A stretch of 64,000 nt of DNA from Paludibacteraceae bacterium (GCA_016285885.1 JAEERP010000006.1:62001-126000); one strand, 5' to 3'; positions 26,179-35,121 are shown, counted from the first letter of the stretch. Notes: generated by a model from the sequence alone, not told the origin. A program made the numbers and translations.

Positions 26179-27483
26179 ATGATAGACAAAAACGTAGTGA
26201 AATCCGTCATCGAAGAGATGCATCTTCCGGATTTCAACAAAGCGACGATTCGTGAGATTGTAGCGATTGCTAACAAAGTAGAGGCTCTGACGGGCGAGAA
26301 ATATGTCAGGATGGAGATGGGTGTCCCTGGTCTTGCGCCAGACGCTATCGGTACGGCGGCTGAGATCGAGGCCCTGCGGAAAGGGGTAGCCTCCAAGTAT
26401 CCAATGTTGGACGGACATCCTGAGTTGAAGAAAGAGGCCTCCCGCTTCATCAAGGCGTTCATCGATGTGGACGTCAATCCGGAGGGTTGCGTGCCAACGT
26501 CTGGTTCCATGCAAGGCACCTACGCATCCTTCCTCGTTTCGGGACAATGCGACCCTAAGCGTGACACGGTTCTCTTCATCGACCCAGGCTTCCCTGTACA
26601 GAAGACCCAATTGCTCGTTTTAGGACTGAAGTACGAGTCGTTCGATATGTACGAATACAGAGGCGAGAAACTGATCGAGAAGGTGGAGAGCTACCTGAAG
26701 AAGGGCAACATCTGCAACATCATCTACTCCAACCCTAACAACCCGTCATGGTTCTGCCTGACGGAGGAGGAGTTGAAGGGAATCGGTGAATTGGCCACTA
26801 AATATGACGTCATCGTCATGGAGGACTTGGCCTACTTCGCCATGGACTTCCGCAAGGACCTCAGCAAGCCGTTCGTGCCACCTTTCCAACCATCGGTCGC
26901 AAAGTATACGGACAACTACATCCTGCTGATATCAGGCTCTAAGGCATTCAGCTATGCGGGTCAACGTATTGGGGTCTCCGCCATCTCGAACAAGCTCTAT
27001 CACCGTTTCTATCAAGGGCTTGCGGACCGCTATTCGATTGGCGAGTTTGGTACCATCTTCGTGAACAGAATCCTCTACGTGCTCTCTTCGGGTACGGCAC
27101 ACTCCGCGCAATATGCCTTGGCGGCTATGTTCAAAGCGGCTTGCGACGGAAAATACAACTTCCTGGAGGGCGTGCAGGAGTACGGAAGACGTGCGGCCAA
27201 GCTGAAAGCGATCTTCCAGAAACATGGGTTCCACATTGTCTATGACAAAGATATTGACCGTGAGATCGGTGACGGTTTCTACTTCACGGTAGGCTACGAG
27301 GGCATGACCGGTGGTCAACTGATGTACGAGCTCCTGTTCTATGGCGTGAGCGTCATCTCACTGCTTACAACGGGTAGCAAGCAAGAGGGTTTGAGGGCTT
27401 GTACCTCCTTCATCCAAGACTATCAGTATGATGTGTTGGACGAGCGCCTGGCTGAATTCGAGAAAGATCACAAGAAAAAATAA
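26179..27483 (+). CDS. PLP-dependent class I/II aminotransferase
   Basis: The 434-residue protein shows fold-type I aminotransferase features: the ring-stacking region TSGSMQGTYASF, IIYSNPNNPSWFCLTEEEL, the PLP aspartate stretch VIVMEDLAYFAMDF, and the Schiff-base lysine in LLISGSKAFSYAGQR. The amino acid specificity cannot be read from sequence. Co-transcription with iorB suggests a link to 2-oxoacid metabolism, for instance making or using the keto acid handled by IorAB, but this is inference. Confidence 0.9.
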   Translation: MIDKNVVKSVIEEMHLPDFNKATIREIVAIANKVEALTGEKYVRMEMGVPGLAPDAIGTAAEIEALRKGVASKYPMLDGHPELKKEASRFIKAFIDVDVNPEGCVPTSGSMQGTYASFLVSGQCDPKRDTVLFIDPGFPVQKTQLLVLGLKYESFDMYEYRGEKLIEKVESYLKKGNICNIIYSNPNNPSWFCLTEEELKGIGELATKYDVIVMEDLAYFAMDFRKDLSKPFVPPFQPSVAKYTDNYILLISGSKAFSYAGQRIGVSAISNKLYHRFYQGLADRYSIGEFGTIFVNRILYVLSSGTAHSAQYALAAMFKAACDGKYNFLEGVQEYGRRAAKLKAIFQKHGFHIVYDKDIDREIGDGFYFTVGYEGMTGGQLMYELLFYGVSVISLLTTGSKQEGLRACTSFIQDYQYDVLDERLAEFEKDHKKK

Positions 27484-27489
27484 TAGCGT

Positions 27490-27729
27490 ATGAATATCGT
27501 AACCATTTTAATCGGAGTCCTCATCGCCGCATTTGGTATATTCCTGGCGTTGAATGCGTTCTATCTCCATAAGGTACCCAGCAAAATGGATATCATGGAG
27601 CAGAAGTTCGGCATGGTGGGTAAAATCCTCTACATCGTATGCTACGTGCTGTTCCCTATCCTCTTTGGCGGCTTCATCGCCTGGGCAGGCACGTTGGGAG
27701 TTAGCCTAAAGGATGTCCTCTTTTCATGA
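27490..27729 (+). CDS. Small two-helix membrane protein, unknown
   Basis: A 79-residue protein with two hydrophobic helices (IVTILIGVLIAAFGIFLAL and YIVCYVLFPILFGGFIAW) separated by a short charged loop (HKVPSKMDIMEQKFG). It starts 6 nt after the aminotransferase gene, which supports its reality. No known family comes to mind. Confidence 0.7.
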   Translation: MNIVTILIGVLIAAFGIFLALNAFYLHKVPSKMDIMEQKFGMVGKILYIVCYVLFPILFGGFIAWAGTLGVSLKDVLFS

Positions 27730-27795
27730 CCCTGTGCGGGAATTGCCCTGTAGTGTGTGGTTTATGAAACGTTTCGTGCTAATCCAGCAGTGCCT

Positions 27796-28722
27796 ATGTC
27801 GCTGAATCTGACCACGAAAGAGATCATCGCTCTCGGTTCCCTGTTCGGTGTCGGCAGTAAAAGAATCTATGCCATAGCGGAGACTCCCGGCGAGGATCTG
27901 TTACGGCGCATATCCGCTTGTGGCTTCTCGCTTAAGGAAAATGGCAAGGAGGTGACGGTGTCATCTACCCACCTCGAACGAGCTTTCGGCTTTGCGGAGT
28001 CTGTTCTGCGGCAATGCGAGAAATGGGGCGTGAAAACGCTCCGTTACGATGACGAGGCATATCCGGAGATGCTACGGCGCACGGTGGACGAAAAGGGGGA
28101 TCCCACACCTCCCTTGTTGCTATACGCCTTGGGAGATCTTTTCGCACTCTCCGCACCTTGCGTGGCCATTGTGGGTACGAGAAATCCCACAAAAGAGGGC
28201 GCACAAACCGCCCATTACCTCTCCAAACACTTTGCGGAAGAGGGGTTTTGCATTGTTTCAGGCTTAGCCTTAGGGTGCGACACCTATGCCCATCGAGGCG
28301 CCTTGGAGGCGAACGGTCGGACGGTGGCGTTCTTAGCTCACGGATTGGACACACTCATTCCGCCCGAGAACAAAAACTTGGCGAAGGATATAGTCAGACG
28401 TGGCGGACTGCTTCTTTCCGAATATCCCTTCGGCACATCCAATACGAAATATGCCTTCATCGCGAGAGATCGCCTCCAAGGTGGTCTCTCCGTGGCTACC
28501 ATCGTTGTGCAGACCAGCACGGAAGGGGGAAGCATGCATGTGGCGAAATGCACTTTGAAGGCGGGCAAACCCCTCTACACGGTTTATTTCAAAGATGCTT
28601 CCGTCCGTGCCATGGAAGCGACCTCGGGCAACGAACTCCTGACACGCATGGGCGGTCAATACCTGAGAAGCGATACCGGACTGCAAGATGTCTGCGTAAG
28701 ACTGAAGTTGCGCGAAGGCTAA
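27796..28722 (+). CDS. dprA: DprA/Smf-like protein
   Basis: DprA loads RecA onto incoming single-stranded DNA during natural transformation. The Rossmann-like core is present: PCVAIVGTRNPTKEGAQTAH, GFCIVSGLALGCDTYAHRGA, and GRTVAFLAHGLDTLIPPENK. The usual FPxRNRIIAGLS motif is altered to YAFIARDRLQGGLSVATIVV, and the C-terminal winged-helix domain is missing. The product has 308 residues from the ATG at 27796; a GTG at 27757 would add 13 residues. It may be a divergent DprA-like paralogue rather than the transformation factor. Confidence 0.82.
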   Translation: MSLNLTTKEIIALGSLFGVGSKRIYAIAETPGEDLLRRISACGFSLKENGKEVTVSSTHLERAFGFAESVLRQCEKWGVKTLRYDDEAYPEMLRRTVDEKGDPTPPLLLYALGDLFALSAPCVAIVGTRNPTKEGAQTAHYLSKHFAEEGFCIVSGLALGCDTYAHRGALEANGRTVAFLAHGLDTLIPPENKNLAKDIVRRGGLLLSEYPFGTSNTKYAFIARDRLQGGLSVATIVVQTSTEGGSMHVAKCTLKAGKPLYTVYFKDASVRAMEATSGNELLTRMGGQYLRSDTGLQDVCVRLKLREG

Positions 28723-28773
28723 CAACGGAAGATCCGTTCCTAAATTCACCTGTCGTTTTGCCTCTGATTTTAT

Positions 28774-28781
28774 TATTTTTG
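28774..28781 (+). promoter_or_regulatory. -7 element before the UvrD-like helicase
   Basis: TATTTTTG matches TANNTTTG and lies 33 nt before the ATG at 28815. A TTTG exists upstream, but at only 13 nt. Confidence 0.45.
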
Positions 28782-28814
28782 TACTTGAAGTAAGTAGACA
28801 CTGAATCGTTATTT

Positions 28815-30830
28815 ATGATTGAAGAGGAACTTAATGAGCAGCAGCGCAAGGCTGTGGAATATGATGGCAAACACCTATTGGTGGTTGCAGGGGCTGGTAC
28901 GGGAAAGACACGCACCATCATCGCCCGTGCGAAACATCTTCTGCAGCAGGGCGTGCCAGCCAACCGTATCCTGATCCTAAGTTTCACACGCAAATCGGCG
29001 CGCGAGATCGTCGAGCGCATCAAGTCTGAAATTGGTGGAATCACCGTCGAAGGACTGCGTGGACAAACCTTCCACTCCTGGTGCATGGATGTGATCATGA
29101 ACAACCCGAAGGTCTTCATGCACCACGAATACACGTTGCTCGACGAGGAGGACCGGGAGAGCTGCGTGAAACTGCTTTGCGGCAAAGGGCTAAGGGACAA
29201 GGAGAAGCATGTGGTCAAGCCCGCTTCCATCCTGGAGGTATACTCCTTCGCCATCAACGCATGTTGTAGCCTATCGGACGCCATGCGCATGAAGCTCTAC
29301 GACAACGCTTCAAGGGAAGATCCAGCCACGCTGAAGAGCATAGAACTAAACAAACCCGTCTACGAGGATATCATCAAACGATACATGGCCTACAAGACGG
29401 TGCATAAATACATGGATTACGACGATATCTTGAACGTCGTATCCAAGGGATTGAAAAAGAATGCGGAGGCGAGACGATTCGTCTCCTCCCGCTACGACCA
29501 TATCTTGGTGGATGAGATGCAGGACACCAACCCGCTTCAATATGAGTTGCTTAGTTCATTCTACGAACGGTGTCACCTCTTCTGCGTGGGCGATGATGCG
29601 CAGAGCATCTATGCCTTCCGTGGGGCGGACTTCAAGACCATGCACAATTTCACCTCGGTGGTGCCTCAGTCCGAAATGATGAAACTCACCCTCAACTACC
29701 GCTCTACGCAGGAGATTCTGGACCTCTCCAATTGGGTGTTGGCGAAGTCTCCATTGCACTACGACAAGGAGCTGACCGCCGCCCGTGGCAAGGGAAAGAA
29801 ACCGGTGGTGGTGACGTGCGAAAACGAGTGGGACGAGGCGAACGACGTGACGGAGAAGATCCGTCGGAGCATTGTGGACAAGGGTGCGAAGTACGAAGAC
29901 AACATGGTCCTTTCCCGCTCCTTGTACGGTCTTCGTACCGTGGAATCGCAGTGTATCTCGAAAAAGATCCCTTACATCATCTTTGGCGGAGTAGGTTTGA
30001 TGCAGTCCAAGCATGTACGTGACGTAGTCTCCCCTATGCGTATCGTGGCGAACTACAAAGACGAATTAGCCTGGATGCGTTACCTGCTGCTTTGGCGGGG
30101 CATCGGCGAAGTCAGCGCCTCCAGGATCATCAACAACGTCATCGAAGAGGAGACGCTGGACAAGTGTCTCGACAAACTCGCGGGGAATGGTCTGCAGGAG
30201 GAGATCACACTAACCCTGCGCAATATCAGCAACATGCAGTTCTCGCCCTCCCAAGCCATCGCCAAGACATTAGAGACGATGGAGGATCGGTTGAAAGAGC
30301 TTTACAAAGACGAGTGGAAATGGCGCAAGCAAGACTTTGAAGTGTTGCAGGAGGTGGCGCTCGGCACCGCAGGCATTCAGGAGTTCGTCTCGGAATATGT
30401 GCTGGACCCGAAGCTAGAGACGACGGTCAAGCAAGGCGAGAACGGACCGGAGGACGCATGCATCCTCACAACCATACACTCCGCCAAGGGATTGGAGGCC
30501 AATATCTGCTATTTGCTGAAGGCCTCACCCGCCTCTTTCCCAACCCCACGCTCCATCGAGTCGGGACCCGATGCGGTGGAGGAGGAGCGCCGTTGCCTCT
30601 ACGTGGCCCTCACGCGTGCCAAGGATGAATTGCATATCTACCGCAACGTTCATTCCATCCATGTGGACCCGCAGTCCGAAGACCCAACGGAAAGCCTTTA
30701 TTTCTTCAATGAAATGCCCGATGAACTGGTGGAGAAGGAGGCGACCCGCACCGCCCGCTTGAACCCTGAGATGGACTACCAAGGACCCGTCGTAGGCTTT
30801 GATGTGACGGATGATTTCGACTTCGGTTAA
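28815..30830 (+). CDS. UvrD/Rep-family ATP-dependent DNA helicase
   Basis: This is a superfamily 1A 3'-5' helicase of 671 residues. Visible motifs are the Q-motif LNEQQRKAVEYDGKH, Walker A AGAGTGKT (about residue 26), motif Ia ILILSFTRKSAREI, Walker B ILVDEMQDTN, motif III GDDAQSIYAFRGA, motif IV LTLNYRST, motif V IHSAKGLEA and motif VI LYVALTRAKDEL. It is shorter than UvrD or PcrA (about 720) and lacks their C-terminal extension, so it may be a Rep-like or paralogous helicase in repair or replication restart. Confidence 0.92.
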   Translation: MIEEELNEQQRKAVEYDGKHLLVVAGAGTGKTRTIIARAKHLLQQGVPANRILILSFTRKSAREIVERIKSEIGGITVEGLRGQTFHSWCMDVIMNNPKVFMHHEYTLLDEEDRESCVKLLCGKGLRDKEKHVVKPASILEVYSFAINACCSLSDAMRMKLYDNASREDPATLKSIELNKPVYEDIIKRYMAYKTVHKYMDYDDILNVVSKGLKKNAEARRFVSSRYDHILVDEMQDTNPLQYELLSSFYERCHLFCVGDDAQSIYAFRGADFKTMHNFTSVVPQSEMMKLTLNYRSTQEILDLSNWVLAKSPLHYDKELTAARGKGKKPVVVTCENEWDEANDVTEKIRRSIVDKGAKYEDNMVLSRSLYGLRTVESQCISKKIPYIIFGGVGLMQSKHVRDVVSPMRIVANYKDELAWMRYLLLWRGIGEVSASRIINNVIEEETLDKCLDKLAGNGLQEEITLTLRNISNMQFSPSQAIAKTLETMEDRLKELYKDEWKWRKQDFEVLQEVALGTAGIQEFVSEYVLDPKLETTVKQGENGPEDACILTTIHSAKGLEANICYLLKASPASFPTPRSIESGPDAVEEERRCLYVALTRAKDELHIYRNVHSIHVDPQSEDPTESLYFFNEMPDELVEKEATRTARLNPEMDYQGPVVGFDVTDDFDFG

Positions 30831-30957
30831 CCAATTAAAACAAAAGGAATACCCATTGCCAAAGAAGAAAAGGCAACGAGACATGCAACGATTATCAACC
30901 ATTGAATAGCTCCACAAACAAAACATTCAAAGGAGGCTCCCGTAAACTGACGACGCA

Positions 30958-31746
30958 TCAATAAGTCTCGTCAGCCGTGCTATTCCCCTTGTAGAAAGAG
31001 AAATAATAACTTAGCGTATAGCGGAAACCCCATCTGCCATTTTTCTCACTGCCATATCCCGGCACATAAGAATGATGGATCTTATAAGCTGTTTCGTCCT
31101 TCACTTTCGAATAAAGGAGAGCCTTGAACATGACCTCAACGCCCAAGCAGAAATGGCCTGCGACAGGCGCTTTCATGCCCACGAACGCCTCGCCCCAACG
31201 AGCCAAGTTCTTACCTTCATAAGAGAGCATGGGGACCGCCTCGTTTTTGGGGGTCCAATAACCATTATCAATTGGATATCCTCCAATCTTCGCGTCGAAG
31301 TTCGGGGCGCAACCAAAGTTCAGCCCGAAATAAGAAATAGGGTTTAATTTCTTGAAATAATCCCTTTTCCAAATATTCACGGAGAGGCCCACCTTGAAAT
31401 AGAGGCCGTCGACCATGTAAGAGGCATCCTCCGCGGGAATAGGATAATCATACTTTCCGCTGGCATCATAAGACTGGTATCCAAGGACAAACGTCGGATA
31501 GATACGGTGGAAGAGATCCACTTCAAGACTTGCGTCGAATCCATTGCGCGTATCATCGAAAATATGGATGATAGGGTCCATGACATCCACGTCCACATAG
31601 CAGCCATACAAGACGGTCTGAGGCTTCTCACTCGCCTTTCTAGACTTTCCAGCATGCGAATCATCCGAGTGGGCAGGGAGAGAAAGAGCCAGAAGCAGGC
31701 ACGCACTAATAATTCTCCAAATATATCTTGACATTCTTCGCATCAC
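30958..31746 (-). CDS. DUF6048-like predicted outer-membrane/periplasmic protein
   Basis: The 262-residue protein has a signal peptide (IWRIISACLLLALSLPAHS) and then a beta-rich body with alternating strand patterns (ASLEVDLFHRIYPTFVLGYQ and GRWGFRYTLSYYFSFYKG) ending in an aromatic strand, which suggests a small outer-membrane barrel. It resembles the Bacteroidales DUF6048 family as I recall it. Its start overlaps the upstream lipoprotein gene by up to 41 nt; MSRYIW at 31734 is an alternative start. It is last in a six-gene operon. The function is unknown. Confidence 0.72.
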   Translation of the reverse strand: MMRRMSRYIWRIISACLLLALSLPAHSDDSHAGKSRKASEKPQTVLYGCYVDVDVMDPIIHIFDDTRNGFDASLEVDLFHRIYPTFVLGYQSYDASGKYDYPIPAEDASYMVDGLYFKVGLSVNIWKRDYFKKLNPISYFGLNFGCAPNFDAKIGGYPIDNGYWTPKNEAVPMLSYEGKNLARWGEAFVGMKAPVAGHFCLGVEVMFKALLYSKVKDETAYKIHHSYVPGYGSEKNGRWGFRYTLSYYFSFYKGNSTADETY

Positions 31747-32377
31747 TTAAATTAGTTACAGAGGAATCCACAACGGCCACCGTACCGATACCATTATGGA
31801 GATACCTCACATTCTTCAGGGCATGAGAGACAAGACAACCACACTCGGCGGAGACAAGTTCCACCGTATTCGTGTAATCGAAGACCAACGTATCAAACTC
31901 GGGGCGGCTCACCCAATACGTGCTGTCATCAATTGGCCATCGCAACAAACGGGTCGTGTAAAAATCATCATCAAACGTGACCACCTTCGTCCCCTCGTCG
32001 ATTTTGCACGAAGGGAACGATAGGCTACCCCAATTCCCAGCCAAACGGACGGACGAACCCAGAAAGAGCGTGTCGTATGCGGAATGATCCGTCACCACAG
32101 CGCAAGCGAACATACAACGCTCATTGTCATTGTCGAGACGTACCTGAGCCGACGATTTTCCACTACAGTTTATTATAGAGTCAGTCCCCACCCCCTTCAA
32201 AACCAACAAGTAGGGAGAGACTGCGACAGAGGTGTCCATCTCGGAATAGAACAGAACCGTTGTGGGAGCATACATCAACTCGTCGCAATGGTCATTCCGG
32301 CAGGAAGACAAAGCGAGCACAGCGGCGCATGCCACAGACAACCAAGTCACCGATAACCTCAACATACTCTTCTTCAT
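31706..32377 (-). CDS. DUF6452-like lipoprotein
   Basis: The 223-residue product carries a signal sequence with lipobox LSSC (cysteine near residue 26) and a mature part with a CDELMYAPTT start, fitting the DUF6452 family, which in Bacteroidales is usually encoded next to DUF6048. Several cysteines occur (SCKID, ECGC). Its start overlaps the nitroreductase stop by 4 nt and its end overlaps the DUF6048-like gene, so the three are coupled. The function is unknown. Confidence 0.72.
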   Translation of the reverse strand: MKKSMLRLSVTWLSVACAAVLALSSCRNDHCDELMYAPTTVLFYSEMDTSVAVSPYLLVLKGVGTDSIINCSGKSSAQVRLDNDNERCMFACAVVTDHSAYDTLFLGSSVRLAGNWGSLSFPSCKIDEGTKVVTFDDDFYTTRLLRWPIDDSTYWVSRPEFDTLVFDYTNTVELVSAECGCLVSHALKNVRYLHNGIGTVAVVDSSVTNLSDAKNVKIYLENY

Positions 32378-32889
32378 ATATAGGAGACTATTTCAGACAA
32401 ATCCTTTCTGTTTTTCGAAGGAACATCCGCTGTAGCTGGATAACCGATAGGGACAATCACGCACGGTTCCCACTGTTCCGGCAAGCCCAGCAGAGCCTTG
32501 CAGGAAGGCACATCAAAGTTACACACCCAGCAAGTACCCAATCCGAGAGAAGCGGCTGCGAGCGTGATATGTTCAGTAGCGATCGCCACATCAATATCAC
32601 AATGATCCTTGCCATCGGCAGGGCGTTTCCAAGAAGAGGCATGGTCGCCACACACAACGATATAAGAGGGAGCCGTCGCGAACCATTCCCGGTCGTAACA
32701 ATTGCGCAAGCGAGACTTCGCCTCCTCGCTCCGAACAACCACGAACTTCCAAGGCTGCTTGTTGACCGCGGAAGGAGCCAAGCGTGTGGCCTCGAGGACT
32801 TTATTCAGCAGTTCATCCGACACAAGGCGAGACTGGTAGCCCCGCACCGAATAGCGTGATTCAGATAATTCAAGGAAATCCATAGCCAT
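32374..32889 (-). CDS. Nitroreductase family protein
   Basis: The 171-residue FMN-dependent oxidoreductase shows the N-terminal SRYSVRGYQSRLVSDE motif, APSAVNKQPWKFVVV (phosphate/FMN contact), and AAASLGLGTCWVCNFD followed by VPIGYPA. Family members reduce nitro compounds, quinones or enones with NAD(P)H; the substrate here is unknown. A second ATG two codons in (MDFLEL) could be the start. The stop overlaps the next lipoprotein start (ATGA), and its own start touches the previous gene. Confidence 0.9.
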   Translation of the reverse strand: MAMDFLELSESRYSVRGYQSRLVSDELLNKVLEATRLAPSAVNKQPWKFVVVRSEEAKSRLRNCYDREWFATAPSYIVVCGDHASSWKRPADGKDHCDIDVAIATEHITLAAASLGLGTCWVCNFDVPSCKALLGLPEQWEPCVIVPIGYPATADVPSKNRKDLSEIVSYI

Positions 32890-33413
32890 TATTTAAACGA
32901 TTTAACTTCACTCTTCAAAGCGCTCAGAGCCAAGTCGATAGGAGTCTCATTCACCGCATTGTAGCGTTCGATGATCAACTTGGACAACTCCAAGGCGGGC
33001 AGGTCATCCGGCATATCCGAAGCGATGGAATTGATCAGTTGGATCAAGCTATCCTTTGCGTTTCGGGTCAGCAACCACACATCATTACCCACGTAGATCT
33101 GTTGCGTAACATTATGTTCAAACTCCTCACGAATCGTATTGAGCAACGCCACATGCATCTCGTGCACGTTCATATTAGGAGCCTGTACCCTTATCAGCAA
33201 AGACTCAGGCTTCATGCGCTCCAAAAGCAAAGCGAGACGTTCGTAAGCGGTCAGTTTCACAGGAGTCAATGCCTTTGCGGACTCCTTCTTCATCTCATAG
33301 AAACGGGTGCGCTCCGCATTGCGCAAGAGATCGCGCAACACATAATAAGCAGCCAACAACACAAGGATGCCAGGAATTGTAATCTTCGCTAATTCCAACA
33401 AGAACGTCATCAT
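32889..33413 (-). CDS. Conserved single-pass membrane protein
   Basis: The 174-residue protein has an N-terminal membrane helix (IPGILVLLAAYYVLRDLL) followed by an all-helical cytoplasmic part with AYERLALLLERMKPESLLIR and an NVTQQIYVGNDVW stretch. I know this as a conserved but uncharacterised Bacteroidetes protein typically near a dolichol-phosphate-mannose-synthase-like glycosyltransferase, which is also the case here. The role is unknown; a function in envelope assembly is only suggested by context. Confidence 0.78.
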   Translation of the reverse strand: MMTFLLELAKITIPGILVLLAAYYVLRDLLRNAERTRFYEMKKESAKALTPVKLTAYERLALLLERMKPESLLIRVQAPNMNVHEMHVALLNTIREEFEHNVTQQIYVGNDVWLLTRNAKDSLIQLINSIASDMPDDLPALELSKLIIERYNAVNETPIDLALSALKSEVKSFK

Positions 33414-33420
33414 ATCTATA

Positions 33421-34380
33421 TCAATCTAAGTTTATAGTACTATTCAATTCATAATTATTCCTATCCGTCGAAGAACGGGCGATCATCTCTCCCAAGAATC
33501 CGCACAAGAAGAGTTGCGTACCGATGATCATGGTGGTAAGCGCCAAATAGAAATATGGGCTGGACGTCACCAAAGGAGCGCTTGTCCCTTCCATGATATG
33601 GCACAATTTCGCGCCACCCACGAAACAAACGGAGATGAAACCGACCAGGAACATCAGGGAGCCCACCACCCCGAAGAAGTGCATTGGCTTTTTCCCGAAT
33701 GTGGATAGGAACCACAGGGTGAGAAGATCCAAGTAACCATTCACAAAACGGTTCAAACCGAACTTCGTGGTGCCATACTTGCGGGCTTGGTGGATAACCA
33801 CCTTCTCGCCGATCTTCTTGAAGCCCGCGTTCTTAGCTAAATACGGCACATAGCGGTGCATTTCACCATATACCTCGATGCTCTTCACCACATTCTTACG
33901 ATAGGCCTTTAGTCCGCAGTTGAAATCGTGCAATTTGATGCCCGAAATCAGACGAGTGGTCGCATTGAACAACTTGGACGGCAGGTTCTTGGCGAGCTTA
34001 GAGTCATATCTTTTCTTCTTCCAACCGGAAACCAGGTCATATCCCTCCTCCTTCACCATACGGTAGAGTTCAGGGATTTCGTCAGGGCTATCCTGCAAAT
34101 CAGCATCCATCGTGATGACCACATCACCTTGGGCGCGGTCGAAACCACAATAGAGAGCAGCAGACTTACCATAATTACGGCGGAACGAGATACCCTTGAC
34201 AGTATCGTTATCCTTCGCCAAATCCTCTATGATTCGCCAAGACCCATCAGAGCTTCCATCGTTCACAAAAATCACTTCATAAGTAAAATGATGAGCCTCC
34301 ATCACACGCTTGATCCAAGCGAACAGTTCAGGAAGAGACTCCTCTTCATTGTACAAAGGGACGACAACTGAGATGTCCAT
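33421..34380 (-). CDS. Membrane-anchored family 2 glycosyltransferase (DPM1/GtrB-like)
   Basis: The 319-residue protein begins with ISVVVPLYNEEESLPELF and has the GT-A motifs VIFVNDGSSDGSW and VVITMDADLQDSPDEI, then GLKAYRKNV. Two C-terminal membrane helices follow (FFGVVGSLMFLVGFISVCFV and FYLALTTMIIGTQLFLCGFL). The layout matches polyprenyl-phosphate sugar transferases such as GtrB and ArnC, which load a sugar onto undecaprenyl phosphate. It lies 12 nt after a DUF4199 gene, a pairing repeated in many Bacteroidetes. The donor sugar is unknown. Confidence 0.92.
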   Translation of the reverse strand: MDISVVVPLYNEEESLPELFAWIKRVMEAHHFTYEVIFVNDGSSDGSWRIIEDLAKDNDTVKGISFRRNYGKSAALYCGFDRAQGDVVITMDADLQDSPDEIPELYRMVKEEGYDLVSGWKKKRYDSKLAKNLPSKLFNATTRLISGIKLHDFNCGLKAYRKNVVKSIEVYGEMHRYVPYLAKNAGFKKIGEKVVIHQARKYGTTKFGLNRFVNGYLDLLTLWFLSTFGKKPMHFFGVVGSLMFLVGFISVCFVGGAKLCHIMEGTSAPLVTSSPYFYLALTTMIIGTQLFLCGFLGEMIARSSTDRNNYELNSTINLD

Positions 34381-34392
34381 GTCTTTCTATAT

Positions 34393-34905
34393 TTAATTTT
34401 TTTTACCGTTTCTAACTATCGAGAAGGATGCGATGAGCGAAATGAGGCATCCCAGGATCGTAAAGACCCAAATGGATGAGAAGGCCATATCCGCCGCTGT
34501 CGTATACCTCATCTGATTGGCCACTTCCACCTGCTCCTCCGACGCTGCCCGCTTCTCCCAGAACTGCGCAGAGACCTGCACCACCTGAGAAAAACCCTCA
34601 GGGTCTATCCACTTGCAGTAAAGGAACATGGCAACCGCCACGATCGTAGAGGCGAAGAACGACATGAACAAGCACAAATGGAACGCTCGTCCGTAGGGAA
34701 TAACACCGCCTAACGACTCGTCCCTATATGCCCCCGCATACATCGTCATGCACCGATACATGGAGAAAAGCATCATGACCAATAGAAAGAGAGAGAGGGA
34801 TGGAGCAAGAACCGTCAAAAACATACAGCCAGCAAGAATCAGGCCGAGAACCAACCCGCCCCGCATCGACGCTTCAACCATACTATTTTTAGCTCGCTTT
34901 TCCAA
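34393..34905 (-). CDS. DUF4199 family membrane protein
   Basis: The 170-residue product has four membrane segments (for example GLVLGLILAGCMFLTVL and MAFSSIWVFTILGCLISLI) and the family's IPYGRAFHLCLFMSFFAS stretch between helices 2 and 3. It is the first gene of a six-gene operon and directly precedes the glycosyltransferase. Its function is unknown; a helper role for the glycosyltransferase is plausible from the conserved pairing. Confidence 0.85.
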   Translation of the reverse strand: MEKRAKNSMVEASMRGGLVLGLILAGCMFLTVLAPSLSLFLLVMMLFSMYRCMTMYAGAYRDESLGGVIPYGRAFHLCLFMSFFASTIVAVAMFLYCKWIDPEGFSQVVQVSAQFWEKRAASEEQVEVANQMRYTTAADMAFSSIWVFTILGCLISLIASFSIVRNGKKN

Positions 34906-34924
34906 GTTTCACCCAATTTCTCCA

Positions 34925-34932
34925 CAAAAATA
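34925..34932 (-). promoter_or_regulatory. -7 element of the DUF4199 operon
   Basis: TATTTTTG on the minus strand, 19 nt upstream of the DUF4199 start, is a perfect TANNTTTG match. A TTTG at the right distance is lacking. Confidence 0.5.
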
Positions 34933-34986
34933 CTCTTTTTTCAGTCCATACCGTAATTTTTCAAGAAAAATAATTAGCCGAAAGCG

Positions 34987-35017
34987 TTTGTCAGTATAAA
35001 AAAAATGTCTACTTTCG
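34987..35017 (+). promoter_or_regulatory. Promoter of the SRP RNA gene
   Basis: TTTG (34987-34990), exactly 19 nt, then TACTTTCG (35010-35017), one mismatch from TANNTTTG. It directly precedes the SRP RNA at 35019, as expected for a stable RNA promoter. Confidence 0.7.
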
Positions 35018-35018
35018 C

Positions 35019-35120
35019 GGTGGGTAAGTCCTACACGACCAGCTCCCTTCTAAGTCCCCAGGGCCTGACCGCAGCAAGGAAAGTTGGTTGTAGCGGTGCG
35101 ATGTAGTAAGCTTGCCCACC
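35019..35120 (+). ncRNA. ffs: Signal recognition particle RNA (4.5S-type)
   Basis: About 102 nt enclosed by a 10-bp terminal helix GGTGGGTAAG/CTTGCCCACC. The middle holds CCCCAGGGCCTGACCGCAGC, followed by AAGGA, which resembles the SRP domain IV region that binds Ffh (CCAGG...GCAGC...AAGG). The bacterial small SRP RNA targets nascent membrane proteins with Ffh and FtsY. It has its own promoter and runs into tRNA-Thr 1 nt later, so both are probably cut from one transcript that ends at 35207-35235. Confidence 0.8.
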
Positions 35121-35121
35121 T

